Positions 46,189 through 55,744 of a stretch of DNA of 64,000 bases are shown here, in pieces. The stretch's first letter is position 1. Each line of letters opens with the position of its first letter. Position numbers and translations under genes: made by a program. The notes under the pieces were generated by a model. That model searched no databases. It had not been told where the DNA came from and worked only from the letters and a program-made list of their open reading frames with translations. The DNA is from CBDFNC01 sp965249895. Lineage in GTDB: Bacteria > Pseudomonadota > Gammaproteobacteria > Enterobacterales > CBDFNC01. Location: assembly GCA_965249895.1 (NCBI GenBank), contig CBDFNC010000005.1, positions 558,001 through 622,000 of the forward strand, read 5' to 3'.

Positions 46189-46703
46189 CCCGGTGGCAGC
46201 TGTATAGTTTGTACGCTTGCCCTAAGTGCTGATTCATACTTCGGGAAGTCTTCTTTGGTGGAGTTGAAATTGAAAATAAGCATTTCTTTTCCATAGCTAG
46301 TGAGCAGCATAATATTGTATATATCTGCATTAATAGCATTAGAGGTCATCTCAAGATATACCCACGTCTTACCAGAAAGCTCAATAATCTCTCTCTTTTT
46401 CCATTCAATTCCCGGGATGACACGATCAAAAGTAGTTTTAAAGTAGTTCATTAGCTCTGGCATACGTGCAGCTGAAATATCATTTGGCTTGATATCATAT
46501 GCGATAGTGGTTGAGCCAGATTCATTGCCAACAACCCATTTAGGCGCCCTTTTTTGAGGCCACTTAATATCAATAAGATCTTGAGACAATGGCTGGAACT
46601 CATCAGGTGCAACAAATGATATTCCCGAGTCCGATATGCTGAATTCCTTTGCAATGGATGCAGAGGAAAGAATGATCATAATAAGGCTTAATACAATTTT
46701 CAT
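46176..46703 (-). CDS. Secreted protein of PsbP/DcrB-like type in an integron-type cassette
   Basis: A 175-residue protein with a signal peptide (MKIVLSLIMIILSSASIAK). The mature part has ISFVAPDEFQPLS, then GKTWVYLEMTSNAINADIYN and MLIFNFNSTKEDFPKYE...ALRASVQTIQLP. The strand pattern ending in a helix with S.RASV.TI is seen in PsbP/DcrB-like periplasmic proteins. Function unknown. It is AT-rich and directly followed by an attC-like site, so it is probably a captured gene cassette. Confidence 0.75.
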   Translation of the reverse strand: MKIVLSLIMIILSSASIAKEFSISDSGISFVAPDEFQPLSQDLIDIKWPQKRAPKWVVGNESGSTTIAYDIKPNDISAARMPELMNYFKTTFDRVIPGIEWKKREIIELSGKTWVYLEMTSNAINADIYNIMLLTSYGKEMLIFNFNSTKEDFPKYESALRASVQTIQLPPGTNK

Positions 46704-46898
46704 TTAGTGTACCTAGAGAGCTGACGTGTGTGTTATCAGGAATTTCGTGTATACCTGGAACTAAAATTGACCCCTTTAACAAGAATTCGCGATAACTACT
46801 CAATAAATTTGGTGGTTTTAAGATACCTCAAAAGGTAAGTCGATACTATGCCACCTGTAGAAAGCGAGACTTGAGTTTACCGGTAATTAAAATAACTA
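46704..46898. other. Non-coding leader region upstream of the cassette gene
   Basis: Nothing recognised apart from the likely promoter of the minus-strand cassette gene. No second attC border was found on this side. Confidence 0.35.
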
Positions 46899-47142
46899 GC
46901 TAGTGCCCGTCCTGAAACTCGCATATTCGTTCTTCATTCATATTCTTAAAACGAGATACTTGTCGTTTTTCAAAGGCCTGGAGTTAGTCATCACTATCTC
47001 ATAACCCCTGCCATTACCAGCCATCCTGGCAACCCAGCGTCTTTTAACTCACACCGAGATCGCGGTAAACCCACTGGATTCCGAGATGTCGGACCACCGC
47101 CTACGCGAGAATGACAAGATAGCGTTTCAGGACGGCCACTAG
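46899..47142. repeat. CTAGTGCC-bounded repeat element, copy B
   Basis: Ends CTAGTGCCCGTCCTGAAAC and GTTTCAGGACGGCCACTAG form a near-perfect terminal inverted repeat of about 20 bp. The interior shares CACACCGAGATCGCGGTAAA and CTGGATTCC...GAATGACA with copy A (39217-39486). No ORF. The remaining DNA to 47473 shows no gene. Confidence 0.75.
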
Positions 47143-47473
47143 TTAAATAAAATAGTATTACTCAATTAGCATTCAATACCAATAAATCAAGGTTTCAACT
47201 TGGATAAACAAGCCTTTTATGACGTTGGTATATCGAGGCGAAAATGTTGAAACTGGAGGAAAACTGTGAGTAACTTAGCCCCATTGGTGTCAATGTTTCA
47301 GCTACCAAATTCGTTGTTATTTAAGTGACCATTCTAAATAAACTCATTATTCTTGCTGATTTTTCACATCTAACAAGCAACATGTTCGCAATAATCCTTG
47401 AAACGCGCTCCAGTGAATTATAAATTCATCACAATGGATGTAGTTCAATAGAACACCTTAAAAGGATATAGCA

Positions 47474-48761
47474 ATGAACAGACGCGGATTTATTAAGGTA
47501 TTTGGTACCGGTGCAATTATTGCGGCGGCACTACCTACTGTAGGTTGTTCATCAGACTCTAGCTCTCCCACCAAATGGCGACCTACTCACGAGTACGATG
47601 ATATTCGTAAGACGTTAATCAGCTATGCTATGTTGTGCCCAAACCCTCACAATAAACAGCCTTGGACAGTTTCATTTGTTGCTGACGACACCATATTACT
47701 TTATGTAGATCAAACGCGTTTATTGCCTGAAACCGACCCTGTACATAGACAAATACATATTGGCCAAGGTACGTTTATCGAAAGTTTGGTGGTCTCAGCT
47801 TCCAACTTTGGTATCTTAGCAAACATAGAATATTTCCCCCAAGGTGAATACAATAATCAAAGTATTGAATTTAAACCTGTAGCTGCCATTCGTTTACAAA
47901 AATCGACCAATGTACAAGCCGACCCTTTATTTGCCCAGTTGCTTACACGCCAATCCAGTAAAGGGGAATATGAATCAACCCAGCTTAATTCAACGAAAAC
48001 CCAGGCTATCGCTGACATAGCGTCTGCCGACGATTTCAGTTACCGCATGGTGGATAAGCCGGAGCAGAGAAAACAAATGGCTGATATGCTCACCAAAGCA
48101 ATGGCAATAGAAGAACAAAACAAAGCGCGCAGTTTAGAAACCATCGCTATGTTCAGGTTTAATGATGAAGAATTTGCAAAATACAGAGATGGTTTTGGTT
48201 TACCACAAAATGGCGTTAAGTGTATTAGTATAAGTTTTTCGATATTATGTATTAATTTTAACCATTGTAAATGTACTGATTCGCATAGTTCTGCATGTCC
48301 TGCCTAGATTGGTAGGTTGATTTAAGCCTTGGTGAACTTTTGCTTATGCACTTACAGGGTTCAAACGCATTCTCATCGAAAACTTTTTTATCAGTCGAGA
48401 AAATGCAATTCAAGACCCAGCAACCTTTGGCAAGGAAGGCGTTAAATTGACCGATAAAATAACGGCTAGTACGCAACATTTTGCCTGGATATCAAGCCCT
48501 GACAATAGCCGTACCGCACAGCTAAAAGCCGGTAGATTGTATAATCGAATTAACCTCACCACATCCGCAATGGGATTGGCGCAGCATCCAATGAGCCAAA
48601 TCCTGCAAGAGTATGAAGATATGCTTCCATTACAAGACGAATTTAAGCGTGCTTTTGATATACCCAAACAGGATACAGTGCAAATGCTATTTCGTTTAGG
48701 TCTCTCGGCAAGAACCCCTTTAGCTCCCAGACGTGATGTCGCGGATATTATCACAAGCTAA
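47474..48761 (+). pseudogene. Tat-exported Acg-like nitroreductase, split by a MITE
   Basis: The N-terminal part starts with a twin-arginine signal (MNRRGFIKVFGTGAIIAAA, then a lipobox-like VGCSS) and the nitroreductase-like SYAMLCPNPHNKQPWTV. It runs to residue 248, where a 138-bp MITE (48217-48354) interrupts it with a stop at 48307. Joining base 48218 to 48355 restores one frame: GLPQNGV-TGFKRILIENFF and onward through MGLAQHPMSQILQEYEDML to the stop at 48761. The restored protein is 383 residues, a normal length for Acg-family FMN oxidoreductases. AAAGGA precedes the start. Confidence 0.88.
48217..48354 (-). mobile_element. 138-bp TA-flanked MITE, copy 2, inside a gene
   Basis: Inverted relative to copies 1 and 3 and identical to them in length. 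Ends are TAAGTGTATTAGTATAAGTT and (complement) TAAGTGCATAAGCAAAAGTT, flanked by the TA target duplication at 48217-48218 and 48353-48354. Removing 136 bp restores the host reading frame exactly. Confidence 0.92.
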
Positions 48762-48819
48762 TGCCCAAGTTGATGCGCCCACTAGGGATAATCGGGCGCT
48801 AATGTCACTCGCGTTGAAG

Positions 48820-48898
48820 GTGCAGATGCCTCTTTGTAGGCAAAAAGGGCGAAACCTTTACTCATGCGATTCGCCGAACAGGTCCAGTTCCTACAGCG
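48820..48898 (-). repeat. Dispersed short repeat, member near 48.8 kb
   Basis: GCAGATGCCTCTTTGTAGGC, then AGGGCGAAACC, GATTCGCCGAACAGG and TCCTACAG. Same order as the members at 11783 and 39270. The rest of 48762-49239 has a partial CCATCCTGAAACGC end motif near 48949 and no gene. Confidence 0.6.
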
Positions 48899-49239
48899 AC
48901 ATGCGAAAGCTTGTCGGTCCACCTATTTCAAGATGAGTACTGGTAACAGCCCATCCTGAAACGCTGACTTGTTGCTAGAGTGGTTTTAACTGCTTTGTGG
49001 GAACGCTTTTAGGGCTGGCACAAAATCTCAATTTCAATATTTAAACGCTAAGCCACCAGGTGAAAAAATCAACCCCTAGACAGAAACTAAGTGGATGTTA
49101 CCTAGTATTGGGGCCTATGTCATCGAAAAGGTTCACTCGATAGTCGGTAAGAAATGATTGCAACTAGGTAGTACGTAGGTTCTATATGGTGAGGCGATTT
49201 CTCTGTGAAGTAAGGGGCTATACAACCCCTTTTGTGTTT

Positions 49240-49815
49240 TTAACTAGCCCAACGGTTAACAGCCTCGGCAAAACGTTTACCAAAGGCTTCCGCTGTTGCT
49301 AGATCTCCAGGTAATGGGCCCTCTTCCGGGGAAGAATCAGACGGACTTTGCGCTAACAGTCCCGAGTATCCACCCAAATAATTGATATCATTTCGCTGGG
49401 CAGCTTTACTATTCGATGGAGCCAATCCAGTACTCACCCACAACATACCATGCTGAGCGGCGAAGGTTTTTAAGAAACCGACGGTGCCATCTTTGTCTCC
49501 ATTAATCGAAGCTGAATTCGTAAAACCCGCCGCAAGTTTATCTTTCCAGCCAGCAGTAAACCAGATTTTGCTGGACTCATCCGCGACTCTTTTAAATTGC
49601 CACGGAGCACTACCCATATATGTAGGAGCCCCAAACAAGATACCATCAGCGTGATTAAGCACCTGCCAGTCCTGCTCGCTTATCTCCCCGTTTTCACTGA
49701 TACCAATACGAACTACTTCTGTTTGCTTTACACTCAACAGCCCCGCCTCTACAGACTCAGCTTGTTTTTCGGTGTGGCCGTAGCCAGAAAAATACAGTAT
49801 TACGATATTTGCCAT
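49240..49815 (-). CDS. WrbA-like flavodoxin-family NAD(P)H:quinone oxidoreductase
   Basis: A 191-residue protein. MANIVILYFSGYGHTEKQAE has the FMN-phosphate loop, DGILFGAPTYMGSAPWQFK the flavin-contact loop, and ASINGDKDGTVGFLKTF follows. AGGAGA lies before the ATG. It is divergent from a LysR gene, which probably controls it. Confidence 0.9.
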   Translation of the reverse strand: MANIVILYFSGYGHTEKQAESVEAGLLSVKQTEVVRIGISENGEISEQDWQVLNHADGILFGAPTYMGSAPWQFKRVADESSKIWFTAGWKDKLAAGFTNSASINGDKDGTVGFLKTFAAQHGMLWVSTGLAPSNSKAAQRNDINYLGGYSGLLAQSPSDSSPEEGPLPGDLATAEAFGKRFAEAVNRWAS

Positions 49816-49895
49816 GTGAGATTCTCCTTTAATTTGGTGCTATCCATAGTAATGTCCCGGAATATTTGTTAAACATTCAATTACAGAACCTTACA

Positions 49896-49909
49896 TCCCA
49901 CTGGTGGGA
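49896..49909. promoter_or_regulatory. Palindrome just upstream of the LysR start
   Basis: TCCCAC-tg-GTGGGA lies 5 bp before the LysR ATG, inside the divergent promoter region and over the place where a ribosome-binding site should be. It may be an operator or an mRNA hairpin limiting translation. Confidence 0.4.
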
Positions 49910-49914
49910 CAATA

Positions 49915-50805
49915 ATGTGGCACTTTGACGATTTACATATCTTCGTAACGATTGTTCAGCAAGGCAGTTTTATCGGTGCCTCGCGTAAACTTGGCACCCC
50001 TTCAAGTACAATAAGCCGCCGAATGAAGAGTCTTGAACAAACTCTGGGTTTTAAGTTGATAGAGCGCAGTTCACGGAAAATCTCACTCACTCAACAAGGT
50101 AAGCGCCTGTTTCAGCAAGCCGCTGATAGTTTTTTTGCTATTAACGAAGAAATCGAATTTATTAAAGCGGAGCACCAACAACTCAACGGACAGCTGACCA
50201 TTACCTGTCCTGTTTTTCTGGGACAATCGCTTATCGGTGGATGGTTATTCGAATTTAGTCAACGCTACCCCAATATTCAGCTGGATATTAATTTAAGCGA
50301 TGAATATGAAGATTTGGCCGATAAAGATATCGACCTGGCCATACGCTTTGGGCCATTAGCAGACTCGCAGCTAATAGCGAAATATATTTTCTCTACTGAT
50401 TTTAAGTTGGTGGTAACCCCAACGTTTATTCAAGGTGATTCGCTACCAGCGAATATATACCAACTAAACGAACACCCACTTATAATGATGAAGCTACATC
50501 AAAATGAGATCCATGTTCGCACGCCTGATAACGAAGAACAGAAAATACGAACTCAGGCTAAAATAAAAAGCAATGATATAGGTTTATTGAAGCAATACTG
50601 CCTAGATGGTGCTGGCATCGGATATTTACCCACCTGGAGTTTGAAAGGTGAACTGAATAGTGAAAAACTCGTTACAATATTTGATGATCACCAATTCCTA
50701 CCCAAGCGAGACGTATATTTAATATATCGCCATCGGGAATTTTTAAGCCGCAAAACACGTCTGTTGATCGAGTTTATCAAAGAGAAATTGATTGATATCA
50801 CGTAG
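49915..50805 (+). CDS. LysR-family regulator
   Basis: A 296-residue regulator. MWHFDDLHIFVTIVQQGSF leads into the HTH GASRKLGTPSSTISRRMKSLEQTLGFKLIERSSRKISLT and an effector domain containing DIDLAIRFGPLADS. The HTH style (TPSSTISRRMK.LE) matches the regulator at 35610-36551. It diverges from a WrbA-like gene. No Shine-Dalgarno is evident. Confidence 0.9.
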   Translation: MWHFDDLHIFVTIVQQGSFIGASRKLGTPSSTISRRMKSLEQTLGFKLIERSSRKISLTQQGKRLFQQAADSFFAINEEIEFIKAEHQQLNGQLTITCPVFLGQSLIGGWLFEFSQRYPNIQLDINLSDEYEDLADKDIDLAIRFGPLADSQLIAKYIFSTDFKLVVTPTFIQGDSLPANIYQLNEHPLIMMKLHQNEIHVRTPDNEEQKIRTQAKIKSNDIGLLKQYCLDGAGIGYLPTWSLKGELNSEKLVTIFDDHQFLPKRDVYLIYRHREFLSRKTRLLIEFIKEKLIDIT

Positions 50806-51019
50806 TACCAGGAAATTTATATATCAAAGTTTTTAGCGCAGGTTTTTTATTTACAAGCTTCATAACTTAAACCACATTGGTATTTAACACAATAACATAT
50901 CAAGCTTAGACTTAATAAAACTAGAAATCGTCATAGCCATAAATAACCAACTATCTCAACTAGATTTTTTAAATTAAACATATTTATGTAGACTATCTTT
51001 GGTAGGTAATATGTTTATT

Positions 51020-51105
<86 letters not shown>

Positions 51106-51378
51106 CCAGTTATTTGTCAAACTTAGAGCTGTTAGATGCTCGTAAGAACGACCAATTAATTCAAATAAACGTAATGTTCACGTCAGACAGAGCGATTATT
51201 TCCGTTGACGAACAGGTAAATATAATTGGTCACTAAGATCAAGCTGGTAGAGTGAAAAAACGTTCTTTTTTATGCCCTTATCCTTACTTAATATTCACCT
51301 GTTTTACCTAAAATTCTATGCTCTACTGCGTGAACTACGTCTGCTTCGCTTGATAAACCTAAACAATTTGTTCCCCAA

Positions 51379-51921
51379 TTAGGGTTTACGAGCAATCATT
51401 TGTGCTTTAAAGCAAACACTCGACTCTTCTCCAAACTCACCTTGCCGGAAGTGCAAGCAATCCCAATCAGAAAAAACTAATTTTAGTTCACCGTATTTAA
51501 GCAAAAATTTAGGATTACGTGGCCGTCCTATCTCGGCTTGTTTTTCTATAAAGGTTTCATAGATAACCAGCCCGCCCGGTTTTAATGCCTGCTTGATCTG
51601 TGGAAACAATGGGCGGTGAAGGTAATTAAACACCAGAATAATATCAAACTGAGCCTTTGGTAGTTCCGGTGCCGAGCCGTCTTCTAAATCAAATTGCATC
51701 AATTCAGCGTTTGCTTCCAGCGTTTTTACTTCTTCACTGAGTGACGTCAGATCCCTATCGAGAAAGGTGACCGAATAACCCTGCTTTGCAAACCAGAGTC
51801 CATTACGACCGCTGCCGCAGGCAAGATCCAATACCTGCGCTGAGCTGTGCGGCTTAACAAAGCCACCAAATTTTGTGATTAAAGAAGAGGCCAACCGCGC
51901 CTTGTATTTATGCTCTAGCAT
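51379..51921 (-). CDS. Class I SAM-dependent methyltransferase, TehB-like
   Basis: A 180-residue protein. Motif I is VLDLACGSGRNGLWFAKQG, the acidic residue after beta-2 is in VTFLDRDLTS, and FDIILVFNYLHRPLFPQIKQ and ALKPGGLVIYETF follow. These are the TehB/tellurite-resistance-like methyltransferase motifs. Substrate unknown. The 228 bp beyond its start hold no gene I can name. Confidence 0.88.
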   Translation of the reverse strand: MLEHKYKARLASSLITKFGGFVKPHSSAQVLDLACGSGRNGLWFAKQGYSVTFLDRDLTSLSEEVKTLEANAELMQFDLEDGSAPELPKAQFDIILVFNYLHRPLFPQIKQALKPGGLVIYETFIEKQAEIGRPRNPKFLLKYGELKLVFSDWDCLHFRQGEFGEESSVCFKAQMIARKP

Positions 51922-52149
51922 CTTACCTGCACCTGTCAGTCACTGATTAGGATTGTTTCATATGTTGCGCAGATTAATTTATCGCGTTTCGATATACCAG
52001 ATCTTCCTCGCTTTCCTGCACGCAATAAAGCTGCCCGAAGTAACGCGCTCGGATTTTTTAATTCAAAACTCAATTGACGCCAGGTAAAAATACCAAACAG
52101 GGGTCTAATCGGTAATCCGCTGTCCTGAGCTGAATAATGTCCCTTAGGT

Positions 52150-52368
52150 TTAATGGGTTTTGGAAATGAAGCCGTTGTTTATATCTTTCCCGTAAGCATC
52201 ATGCTTTAAAGCGACGAACGACCTTGCATCAGCGCCTGCGATGATTTTTTTACCATCACCGCTGCTTTCATTCCAATATTCCCAATAGACATTATTGTCT
52301 TCTACTTGGTAGCCGGAACACGCAGTCAGCAAAGGAATGAACAAAGGTATATATTTAAATAATTTCAA
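52150..52368 (-). CDS. Short DKNYY-type lipoprotein, probably truncated
   Basis: A 72-residue frame with a lipoprotein signal (FIPLLTACSG, lipobox LTAC) and one DKNYY-like motif (VYWEYWN...KKIIAGADARSFVALKHDAYGKDINN). Family members usually continue with further repeats and the YYxG element. Here the last residues GFISKTH run into unrelated DNA, so the 3' part is probably missing. Likely outer-membrane or periplasmic anchoring if expressed. Confidence 0.55.
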   Translation of the reverse strand: MKLFKYIPLFIPLLTACSGYQVEDNNVYWEYWNESSGDGKKIIAGADARSFVALKHDAYGKDINNGFISKTH

Positions 52369-52487
52369 ATAGTTATATCTACAATTCCAACCAAACCGTC
52401 TATTTTTTACTTTACCAACTAAGGGCTTTGAGTCAAGTGATTATCTGTCTTCATAACTCTTTTTCAGGGTTATAAACTGTTAAGGTA

Positions 52488-52694
52488 TTGTCGATAGTGC
52501 CTATAGAGTACTTGGGGTCAGTAAAGACACGCCAACTAAGGGAGATTAAAAAAGCTTATAAGAAACTGATGTCGCAGCATCATCCAGATAAGCTTATTGC
52601 TAAAGGTTTACCGCCAGAAATGATGGAAAGTGCCAAGCAAAAGACTCAGGATATGCAAGCAACTTATGACTTGATTTCCAAGCAAGCTAAGTGA
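52488..52694 (+). pseudogene. DjlA-like J-domain fragment
   Basis: 68 codons matching only the J domain at the end of DjlA co-chaperones: EIKKAYKKLMSQHHPDKLIAKGLPPEM (given in parts) with the HPD motif intact, then KTQDMQATYDLISK. The membrane anchor and central TerB-like domain are absent upstream, and the only start is a TTG. It is a remnant, or at best a minimal J protein able to stimulate DnaK. Confidence 0.6.
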
Positions 52695-52949
52695 GCACTT
52701 GAATAAGAACTCACTGTACTCTGAAATGCCGACCATTCTATCTCCGTAGAAAAGCCCTCGTTTGATAGGAATTCGCCCATAACATGCAACAGCTGACGTT
52801 TTTTGACAACAATTAGCTAATCAGTGATTTGTTGAATATTTTCTAATGGTCTCATGCAAAGCTGTAGTAACCGAATAAAATAACCCCAGTAATAGACGGG
52901 AAATTGTATCACAGCATTTTGTATACAGAAGGCAGGGCGGTTCCGGTGA

Positions 52950-53345
52950 CTACAGCGCAAACTCTTCTAATGCAGCCATAGCAATGTCGACTTTTTCTTT
53001 TTGCACAAAAATATGGTCGTGATAATAGGCGGCTATTACATTTGCACTTACTTCTCGTGAGGCAAGCTTGCTAGCAACAGCAGCAGTTAAGCCAACGGCA
53101 TCCAAACTAGAATGTACCGTTAATGTTATCAACTTAAACACACTATCAAAGGTTAAACTTGCGTCAATAGCGCTCTGCTCTTTTAGCACCAATGTTAAAC
53201 CTTCATTCTCGCGGAATGTCGCAACGGGGTCTAATTGTAGGTAGTCCGAAATATAACCATCAACAGTGCAAAAAACATAGTTACCATTAATAAGTTTAGG
53301 GGACATGGACCTTAACAAAACGTCTAAGTCGGTAACTGCGGCCAT
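52950..53345 (-). CDS. ACT-domain protein (DUF2241-type)
   Basis: A 131-residue protein. The N-terminal half (DLDVLLRSMSPKLINGNYVFCT) is the DUF2241 segment. The C-terminal half (ITLTVHSSLDAVGLTAAVASKLA, ANVIAAYYHDHIFVQ) is an ACT fold, normally an amino-acid binding regulatory domain. Stand-alone members are of unknown function. Confidence 0.88.
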   Translation of the reverse strand: MAAVTDLDVLLRSMSPKLINGNYVFCTVDGYISDYLQLDPVATFRENEGLTLVLKEQSAIDASLTFDSVFKLITLTVHSSLDAVGLTAAVASKLASREVSANVIAAYYHDHIFVQKEKVDIAMAALEEFAL

Positions 53346-53730
53346 TTAATTTTCCTCTTTATGAATACAAACAAGATTCCAGGTTATACCTGTTATACGA
53401 AGTTATATGGAGAATATGAGAAGTAGATATATAAGTAAAATCAATAATATTTATAGGGTATTAATTTTTCTTATACTGTATTGCGGTTTGACTACCTTAA
53501 TGTAAAAAGGGGGCTTAAGCGCAGCACTAAGATACCACTGATTCACAATGAGAGTAGATAACCCGAGATCCAGCAATGCCTGGGCTCGCGACCGGAGTAG
53601 ATAAAGTGACCTAGCTCACTGTTCGCCCATTCCGTGCAAACTTAAGCCCTTTCTGACAGGCACCTTATTACTGAGTAGCAAGTATTTTCTAATGTGGAGA
53701 CTAACCCGCTCTAGGGTCAAACTTACGAGC

Positions 53731-53798
53731 TGTAACGCCCGCGTCTCAGGCTGACGGCGCGAAGCGGCGGCAGTCCCGAGCATGCACTTGTTATGACA
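53731..53798 (-). other. attC-like integron recombination site (b)
   Basis: On the minus strand: TAACAAGTGCATGCTCGGG, a GC-rich tip with CGCTTCGCG, then CTGAGACGCGGGCGTTA. The arms pair as TAAC..GC.T.CTC.GG.CTG with unpaired single bases on one side. It starts about 20 bp after the stop of the LysR gene at 53818. The same TAACAA...GGCGTTA layout and direction occur at the other three sites. No gene is credible elsewhere in 53346-53817; a 62-codon frame there overlaps this site. Confidence 0.75.
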
Positions 53799-53817
53799 GC
53801 CCAAAATAGCACCATAT

Positions 53818-54741
53818 CTAGATTAGAGGAGTGTGACGAAAGGCAGCCTTGATAAAATTTTTAAACGCCTTTGCTCTGGGTGATAGAGGTCCGCCAGAGT
53901 AAACCAGAAATAAATTTCCCGGTTGACTGGATTCCCAATCGACGAGTATCGGGACTAATTGGCCGCTGTCGACATAGACTTTTTGTACCGAGGGTGACAT
54001 CAAGGCGATGCCTCCCCCAGCTAACGCCGAATCGGCCAAAAAAAGCGTGTCCTGACAGGTTATGTGGCCTTCAAGATAAAATATTTCCGTCTTTTCAGGC
54101 TGTTGTATGGGTTGCATGCTAATGCTGATGCCAGAACCAAAGGTTCGCGGTAGGAGCAGCCTGTGATTTTGAAGATCGCCCGGATGTTTGGGAACGCCAT
54201 TTTTTTCAAGGTATTCAGGGCTTGCAGCAAAACCAAGGCAAACTCTGGCAAGTAATAGCGCCCGATTGCTGGAATCAGGTAAATCTCCAGGCGTTAGACG
54301 AAAAGCAAAATCAATCTGATTTCCCTGCAATGACAATATATCCGTTGTCATAATCATATCGACGCTGACTTGCGGATAAGCTTGGGCAAAACGCCCCAAA
54401 CAATCACCAAGATTCAGCGTGTTGGCAAGGCCCTGCACTACAGTTACTCGCAAATGCCCCTGTGGTATCACGCGCTGATCCAGCAGTTCATCTTGAGCAG
54501 CATCCAATATTTCCAATGCCTCAATCGCACGCTGCCGATAAGCCATTCCTTCCGACGTTGCCTGAGCTCGGCCAGAGCTCCGTTGTATTAAAGGTGTGCC
54601 CAGCTTTTCTTCCAGGCGGGAGATACGCCGACTGACAGCACCTTTGGTCTCAGCCAAAGCCTTTGCAGCCGCAGTGATTGAGCCTTGATCAACAACAGAG
54701 CAGAAGGCGCGTAAGTCACGCAAATTGATATTGGTTTCCAA
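53818..54741 (-). CDS. LysR-family regulator next to an attC-like site
   Basis: A 307-residue regulator. METNINLRDLRAFCSVVDQ leads into the HTH SITAAAKALAETKGAVSRRISRLEEKLG, then a standard effector domain. It diverges from a NAD(P)-binding protein gene, its likely target. The pair lies between two attC-like sites (53731-53798 and 55638-55738), so both genes may have moved as one 1.9-kb cassette. Confidence 0.9.
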   Translation of the reverse strand: METNINLRDLRAFCSVVDQGSITAAAKALAETKGAVSRRISRLEEKLGTPLIQRSSGRAQATSEGMAYRQRAIEALEILDAAQDELLDQRVIPQGHLRVTVVQGLANTLNLGDCLGRFAQAYPQVSVDMIMTTDILSLQGNQIDFAFRLTPGDLPDSSNRALLLARVCLGFAASPEYLEKNGVPKHPGDLQNHRLLLPRTFGSGISISMQPIQQPEKTEIFYLEGHITCQDTLFLADSALAGGGIALMSPSVQKVYVDSGQLVPILVDWESSQPGNLFLVYSGGPLSPRAKAFKNFIKAAFRHTPLI

Positions 54742-54842
54742 TTCAGCAACCCTAAGTTAATTATTTACTATCTAGTATCCAATTTCAGCAACCGTTAATC
54801 TAGTGTCATCTTTCAGCGGAACAAACAAGACGAGATAGGATT

Positions 54843-55505
54843 GTGAAAAAAAGTAATTTACTCATTCTGGGCGGCTCTGGTGCTATAGGCCGCTGGGTTA
54901 TTGAATATGCAATTCAGCGTGGTCACCAGGTGACAGTTGTTGTGCGCAACAGAATCAGTGTTGAACATCATAAATCGATCAAGATCATTGAAGGTAACGT
55001 GCTAGACGATGCGATATTAACTCAGGCTATCCAGGGCCAGGATGCGGTGATTTCCTGCTTAGGAATCAAGCGTAAAAATGGAAAAAATCCGTGGTCACCT
55101 CTCATATCTCCAAAGGATTTTGCCGAACAGGCTACCAAAAAAGTGCTAAAACACATGGCAAAACACCAGGTCGAGCGCTTTATTGCAGTCAGTTCTGCAG
55201 GTGCTGGTGATAGCAAAAAAAGCATGAGCTTCGCGATGAATAGCTTGGTTCAGCTGAGTAACGTTAAATTTTCTATCGCAGATCTAGGTAAAATGGAGTG
55301 GGCAATGCAGCACAGTTCTCTTGATACGCTTGCGGTTCGGCCCGTTGGTTTGACCGATTCCCAACAAGTACAGCCGACCGGGATCGTCGATAGGTTTAAC
55401 ATGTCATCGACCATTTCCAGAGCTTCTGTAGCCTTGTGGTTGGTCGATGCTGTTGCACGACAAGGACGCTTTAGTCACCCTGCAGAAATGATAGGAGGCG
55501 TATAG
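54843..55505 (+). CDS. NAD(P)-binding Rossmann-fold protein (NmrA/NADH-binding type)
   Basis: A 220-residue protein with an N-terminal GGSGAIGRWVIEYAIQRGHQV dinucleotide-binding loop (given in part) and KIIEGNVLDDAILTQAIQGQDAVISCLG, typical of atypical SDR/NmrA-like proteins. The AVSSAGAGDS segment occupies the usual active-site strand. Substrate unknown. It is regulated in all likelihood by the divergent LysR gene. Confidence 0.85.
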   Translation: MKKSNLLILGGSGAIGRWVIEYAIQRGHQVTVVVRNRISVEHHKSIKIIEGNVLDDAILTQAIQGQDAVISCLGIKRKNGKNPWSPLISPKDFAEQATKKVLKHMAKHQVERFIAVSSAGAGDSKKSMSFAMNSLVQLSNVKFSIADLGKMEWAMQHSSLDTLAVRPVGLTDSQQVQPTGIVDRFNMSSTISRASVALWLVDAVARQGRFSHPAEMIGGV

Positions 55506-55637
55506 TTATTAAAGTGCAAGGTCAATCTCTGACTAGAGGTTCTGTTTTTAATTTATGTGCTCAATATTTTCGGCACATGTGTATTTTAACTTTCGTGACA
55601 TAAAGAGAATATTGTGCGGAATAGTTTGTTTGGACTG

Positions 55638-55738
55638 CTCATAACGCCACGCTAAGCGGACTAAAATTGTTGGTTATAATGTGGAGCGAAGCGAAACCTA
55701 ACCAACTGTTTTAGTTCCGTTTAAGCGTCTTGTTACAT
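55638..55738 (-). other. attC-like integron recombination site (c)
   Basis: About 100 bp. The left arm (TAACGCCACGCTAAGCGGA then CTAAAATTGTTGGTTA) pairs with the right arm, complement TAACAAGACGCTTAAACGGA then ACTAAAACAGTTGGTTA. One unpaired A sits in the middle and the tip is GGAGCGAAGCGAA. This is the classical attC fold. It begins 7 bp after the stop of the ATPase gene at 55745. Confidence 0.85.
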
Positions 55739-55744
55739 TTCTTT

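Noticed and set aside
53616..53804. A 62-codon minus-strand frame between the ACT and LysR genes
   Set aside because: It overlaps the attC-like site (53731-53798) and has no ribosome-binding site or recognisable domain.
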